A stretch of 17,219 nt of DNA. Origin: Ruminococcus sp. UBA3387. Lineage in GTDB: Bacteria; Bacillota; Clostridia; Oscillospirales; Ruminococcaceae. Of this stretch, positions 14,325 to 17,219 are shown one piece after another. A program made the translations under genes and the position numbers. The notes below the pieces were generated by a model, which worked only from the letters and a program-made list of their open reading frames with translations, was not told the DNA's origin and made no database searches. Numbering within the stretch: the first letter of the stretch is position 1; each line of letters starts with the position of its first letter. Location: NCBI GenBank assembly GCA_002358895.1, contig DEPR01000086.1:1819-19037 (forward strand). Reading direction: 5' to 3'.

Positions 14325-15194
14325 TTATACAAACTGAGTGCCGATACCTTCATTTGAAAGCAACTCAATAAGAATTGAATGAGGAACACGTCCGTCAATG
14401 ATGCAGGTCCTCTTTACACCACGTCTTACAGCCTCAACACAGCAGTCAATTTTAGGTATCATACCTCCACTGATTATGCCTGCATTTTTAAGATAAGGCA
14501 CTTCACTCACATTTACAGTAGGAATGAGTGTAGAGTCATCGTCCTTGTCCTCAAGAAGCCCTACAATGTCAGTCATAAGAACTAAATTTTCTGCTCTCAA
14601 GCAGGAAGCAATTCTTGCAGCAGCCGTGTCAGCGTTGATGTTGTAAGCCTGACCGTCAGCAGATGTACCTACAGTTGCAATAATCGGAATATATCCGTTG
14701 TTTATTGCATCGAGTATCGGTTTTGTGGAAATTTTCTTGATTTCTCCAACATATCCAAGGTCAACATCGCCCTCAAGCTTTTCAGCAAGAATCATTTCTC
14801 CATCACAGCCACAAAGCCCCAGAGCCTTGCCACCGTGAAGCTGTAAAGCTGAAACAAGCTCCTTGTTTACCTTTCCTGCAAGTACCATTTTCACAATATC
14901 GATAGTCTCCTTGTCGGTATATCTGAGACCACCGATAAACTTGCTTTCAATGCCGACTCTTTCAAGCATATGATTGATTTCAGGGCCACCACCGTGAACG
15001 AGTACAACCTTGATACCGACCTCAGAAAGAAGTACAATATCGCTCATTACAGCCTCTTTAAGCTCCTCATTTGTCATTGCATTTCCACCATATTTAACAA
15101 CAACAATCTTGTTGTGATACTTCTGGATATATGGTAATGCGTCAATAAGCACCTGTGAACGCAGGCTGTTTGAAATTTTCTCTAATTTATTCAT
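14325..15194 (-). CDS. argB: acetylglutamate kinase
   Basis: ArgB phosphorylates N-acetylglutamate on its gamma carboxylate with ATP, the second step of arginine synthesis. It belongs to the amino-acid kinase fold: VVKYGGNAM (32-40, Lys34 for phosphate), VHGGGPEIN (66-74), GGLRYTDKET (88-97), and a late VGLLEDKDD loop for nucleotide. The first ~25 residues (SLRSQVLIDALPYIQKYH) form the extra N-terminal helix seen in hexameric, arginine-inhibited kinases, so feedback by arginine is likely. I start it at 15194 (MNKLEKIS) with AAAGGA 9 nt upstream, giving 289 residues; an in-frame ATG at 15251 would run 38 bases into argJ and has no ribosome site. It is 19 nt after argJ and 15 nt before argD in the operon. 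Confidence 0.95.
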   Translation of the reverse strand: MNKLEKISNSLRSQVLIDALPYIQKYHNKIVVVKYGGNAMTNEELKEAVMSDIVLLSEVGIKVVLVHGGGPEINHMLERVGIESKFIGGLRYTDKETIDIVKMVLAGKVNKELVSALQLHGGKALGLCGCDGEMILAEKLEGDVDLGYVGEIKKISTKPILDAINNGYIPIIATVGTSADGQAYNINADTAAARIASCLRAENLVLMTDIVGLLEDKDDDSTLIPTVNVSEVPYLKNAGIISGGMIPKIDCCVEAVRRGVKRTCIIDGRVPHSILIELLSNEGIGTQFV

Positions 15195-15213
15195 TTCATT
15201 CAATCCTTTATAA

Positions 15214-16455
15214 TTAAGATCTGTAATCGCCGTTGATTTTAACGTAATCATATGTCAGGTCGCAGCCCCAGGCAGTAGCAGAGTATTCACCATCACCGAT
15301 TGAAATGCTGATAGCAATTTCATCTTCGAGCAAAACAGTCTTTGCAACTTCCTCAGAGAATTCAATACCTGAGCCCTTTTCACAAACGTGAATTTCGCCT
15401 GATTTAGATGAGAGTGAAACTGAAACCTTGTTTATGTCGAATTCAGCCTCAGCATAACCTACTGCACAAAGGATTCTGCCCCAGTTTGCATCTGAACCGA
15501 ACATAGCACATTTAAAAAGAGGAGAGCAGATAACGCTTTTTGCAACAGTAATCGCCGTGTCAAGGTCGTCAGCACCCGAAACAGTACATTCAAGAAGCTT
15601 TGAAGCGCCTTCGCCGTCCTTTGCAAGCATTCTTGTCATATTCATCATTACAATGTATAAAGCCTGTTTAAATGTCTTGAAATCAGCATTAGCTTCAGTA
15701 ATTTCAGTATTTCCAGCCATTCCGTTAGCCATAAGAGCAACCATATCGTTGGTTGACTGGTCGCCGTCAACGGATAAACAGTTGTATGTGATTTTCACAA
15801 CTTCACTAAGTGCCTTCTGAAGCATTTCAGAAGAAACAGCACAGTCGGTTGTAATAAAGTTCAGAGTAGTAGCCATATTAGGGTGAATCATTCCACTGCC
15901 TTTTGCCATACCGCCTAAATGACAAACCTTGCCACCAAGCTCAAACTCAACAGCAACTTCCTTTTTGACCGTGTCAGTTGTCATAATGGCAGTAGCAGCG
16001 TCCTCGTTGCCACAAACGCAAAGTCCCAGAATAAGCTTTGGCATTGCCTTTTCAATAGGCTCAATAGGAAGCACCTGTCCGATAACTCCTGTTGAAGCAA
16101 CAATAACTTCCTCAGGCTTTATACCCAGTGCATCAGCTGTCAGATGGCACATCTTTTCAGCCTTTTCCTCACCGTCAGCATTGCAGGTGTTTGCGTTTTT
16201 AGAGTTAGCAATAACAGCCTTTGCCTTGCCACCTGTAAGTGCAAGGTTTTTCTTTGTAACAAGGATAGGAGCACCCTTTACCTTGTTTTGTGTGTAAACA
16301 GCAGCAGCGTTGCACATAATATCTGATACAACAAGTGCAAGGTCATTCTTTTTTATATCAGACTCTTTTATGCCTGCATAAACGCCACTTGCCTTAAAGC
16401 CCTGTGAAGCACAAACGCCACCATCTATGTATTTGTATCCGTCAAATTGTTTCAT
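15214..16455 (-). CDS. argJ: bifunctional ornithine acetyltransferase / N-acetylglutamate synthase
   Basis: ArgJ transfers the acetyl group from N-acetylornithine to glutamate, releasing ornithine and recycling acetyl groups; bifunctional forms can also use acetyl-CoA to prime the cycle. Which form this is cannot be told from sequence alone. The 413-residue precursor has the self-cleavage site in KGSGMIHPNMATTLNF: by family rule the bond before Thr196 is cut and T196 becomes the N-terminal nucleophile of the beta chain. The N-terminal FKASGVYAGIK and the C-terminal YDYVKINGDYRS are typical. AGAGGTAAAGAT precedes the ATG and overlaps the argC stop region; the gap is only 11 nt. It fits the argCJBDF operon and explains why no argE or argA is in view. 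Confidence 0.95.
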   Translation of the reverse strand: MKQFDGYKYIDGGVCASQGFKASGVYAGIKESDIKKNDLALVVSDIMCNAAAVYTQNKVKGAPILVTKKNLALTGGKAKAVIANSKNANTCNADGEEKAEKMCHLTADALGIKPEEVIVASTGVIGQVLPIEPIEKAMPKLILGLCVCGNEDAATAIMTTDTVKKEVAVEFELGGKVCHLGGMAKGSGMIHPNMATTLNFITTDCAVSSEMLQKALSEVVKITYNCLSVDGDQSTNDMVALMANGMAGNTEITEANADFKTFKQALYIVMMNMTRMLAKDGEGASKLLECTVSGADDLDTAITVAKSVICSPLFKCAMFGSDANWGRILCAVGYAEAEFDINKVSVSLSSKSGEIHVCEKGSGIEFSEEVAKTVLLEDEIAISISIGDGEYSATAWGCDLTYDYVKINGDYRS

Positions 16456-16466
16456 ATCTTTACCTC

Positions 16467-17219
16467 TTATTCTTTGCCAAGCATAATGTCCATATTCTGA
16501 ACAGCGGCACCGCTTGCACCCTTGCCGAGATTGTCAAAACGTGAGCAGAGCAGTATCTGTTCATCGTTACCGAACACAAAAATCTGCATATCGTTTGTGC
16601 CGGCAAGTGTGTTGGCAGGAAGGAAGCCGTCAGGAAGTGTATCCCTGCCACCAAGCTCCATAACCTTCACATATTTCTGTCCTGCATAGTGCTGGGACAA
16701 AATCCCGTGTATGTCGGCAGGTGTGTAAGCCTTTGTCAAAGCCCTTGAAATAAGGGGAACCGACACCACCATACCGTTGTAATAGTCATCAACTATTGGG
16801 TTGAACATTGGTCTGTGCTTTAAGCCACAAACATATTGCATCTCAGGCAAGTGCTTGTGAGCCTGAGTGAGAGCATACTGACGAGGGGAGTTCATTTCAA
16901 AAGTCTTGTCAGGGCCCTCAATAGCTGCAATCATCTTTTTGCCACCACCACTGTAACCTGAAACAGCGTGAGCAGTAAGAGGGTAGTCCTCAGGAAGAAC
17001 ACCTGCCTGTACAAGTGGATAAACAAGGCTTATAAATCCACTTGCATAGCATCCTGGATTTGCAACCCTCTTTGAGTTAGCAATCTTTTCTCTGTGCATT
17101 GCAGACAGCTCAGGGAAGCCATAGTCCCAGGCAGGATTTGTCCTGTGAGCAGTTGATGCGTCAATAATCCTTGTGTCAGGATTTTCGCATAGTGCAACAG
17201 CTTCGATAGCCGCTGCATC
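16467..17219 (-). CDS. argC: N-acetyl-gamma-glutamyl-phosphate reductase (partial, 5' end outside)
   Basis: ArgC reduces N-acetylglutamyl phosphate with NADPH to the semialdehyde, the third step of arginine synthesis. The frame is open to the window edge, so 250 residues are visible and the N-terminus with its Rossmann GxxG part lies outside. The visible start reads DAAAIEAVALCENPDTRIID; DASTAHRTNPAWDYGFPEL follows, then the catalytic Cys in NPGCYASG (visible residue 57). STAHR and SGYSGGGKKMI are features of the shorter type-2 reductases rather than the longer E. coli/Bacillus type 1; for a ~310-residue family about 60 residues would be missing. It is the first gene of the run seen here, so the operon promoter and any arginine-repressor site lie beyond the window. 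Confidence 0.95.
   Translation of the reverse strand, partial: DAAAIEAVALCENPDTRIIDASTAHRTNPAWDYGFPELSAMHREKIANSKRVANPGCYASGFISLVYPLVQAGVLPEDYPLTAHAVSGYSGGGKKMIAAIEGPDKTFEMNSPRQYALTQAHKHLPEMQYVCGLKHRPMFNPIVDDYYNGMVVSVPLISRALTKAYTPADIHGILSQHYAGQKYVKVMELGGRDTLPDGFLPANTLAGTNDMQIFVFGNDEQILLCSRFDNLGKGASGAAVQNMDIMLGKE

Noticed and set aside
15195..15251. Upstream ATG for argB giving a 308-residue protein
   Set aside because: It would overlap argJ and lacks a ribosome site; the ATG at 15194 has AAAGGA upstream and gives the family's normal N-terminus.
1..17219. Mobile elements, CRISPR arrays, toxin-antitoxin or phage-defence genes
   Set aside because: I saw no regularly spaced direct repeats, transposase or integrase motifs, or small paired operons; gene content is uniformly housekeeping.

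Overview
The window is about 17.2 kb of low-GC Firmicutes DNA. Adenine-rich Shine-Dalgarno sites, sigma-A promoters with 17-bp spacers, DinR/LexA-type boxes (GAAC-N4-GTTC) and the protein families all point to an anaerobic gut-type Clostridia, probably Oscillospiraceae/Ruminococcus-like; this placement is inferred from gene content, not from a search. Almost everything is core metabolism or housekeeping. I found no CRISPR array, insertion sequence, phage gene, tRNA or rRNA.

Layout. (1) Positions 1-485: the last 52 residues of an unrecognised gene with its terminator, a short broken remnant resembling the C-terminus of a PnuC-type vitamin transporter, and a terminator shared with the next gene. 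(2) 486-3015: acetate kinase (ackA, minus) and tmcAL (plus), which makes N4-acetylcytidine in tRNA-Met from acetate and ATP, diverging from interlocked promoters. (3) 3025-5042: a Y-family DNA polymerase (dinB-like, minus) under a near-consensus promoter carrying three LexA-like boxes, and a divergent papain-like NlpC/P60-type cysteine hydrolase. (4) 5078-6454: a COG2509-type FAD-dependent dehydrogenase (minus) with an N-terminal four-cysteine cluster. (5) 6682-12137: a purine-salvage unit on the plus strand, xpt followed by a complete BMP/Nup-type nucleoside ABC importer (lipoprotein, double ATPase, two permeases), with an attenuator-like terminator after the lipoprotein gene. (6) 12219-17219: arginine biosynthesis operon argC-J-B-D-F on the minus strand, with argC cut by the window end.

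How the genes fit together. The xpt-nup block would import nucleosides and recycle xanthine (or guanine) with PRPP, although no nucleosidase is in view. The arg operon encodes the recycling acetyl cycle (ArgJ returns the acetyl group to glutamate) through acetylglutamate kinase, the reductase and the aminotransferase to ornithine, then citrulline through ArgF. AckA and TmcAL both handle acetate, and their promoters appear unable to fire at the same time. Convergent gene pairs are separated by compact hairpins, at least three of which look bidirectional.

I did not find an obviously undescribed system. The most useful leads are the interlocked ackA/tmcAL promoters, the triple LexA-box arrangement at the polymerase gene, the degenerate second ATPase site of the nucleoside importer, and the PnuC-like remnant.
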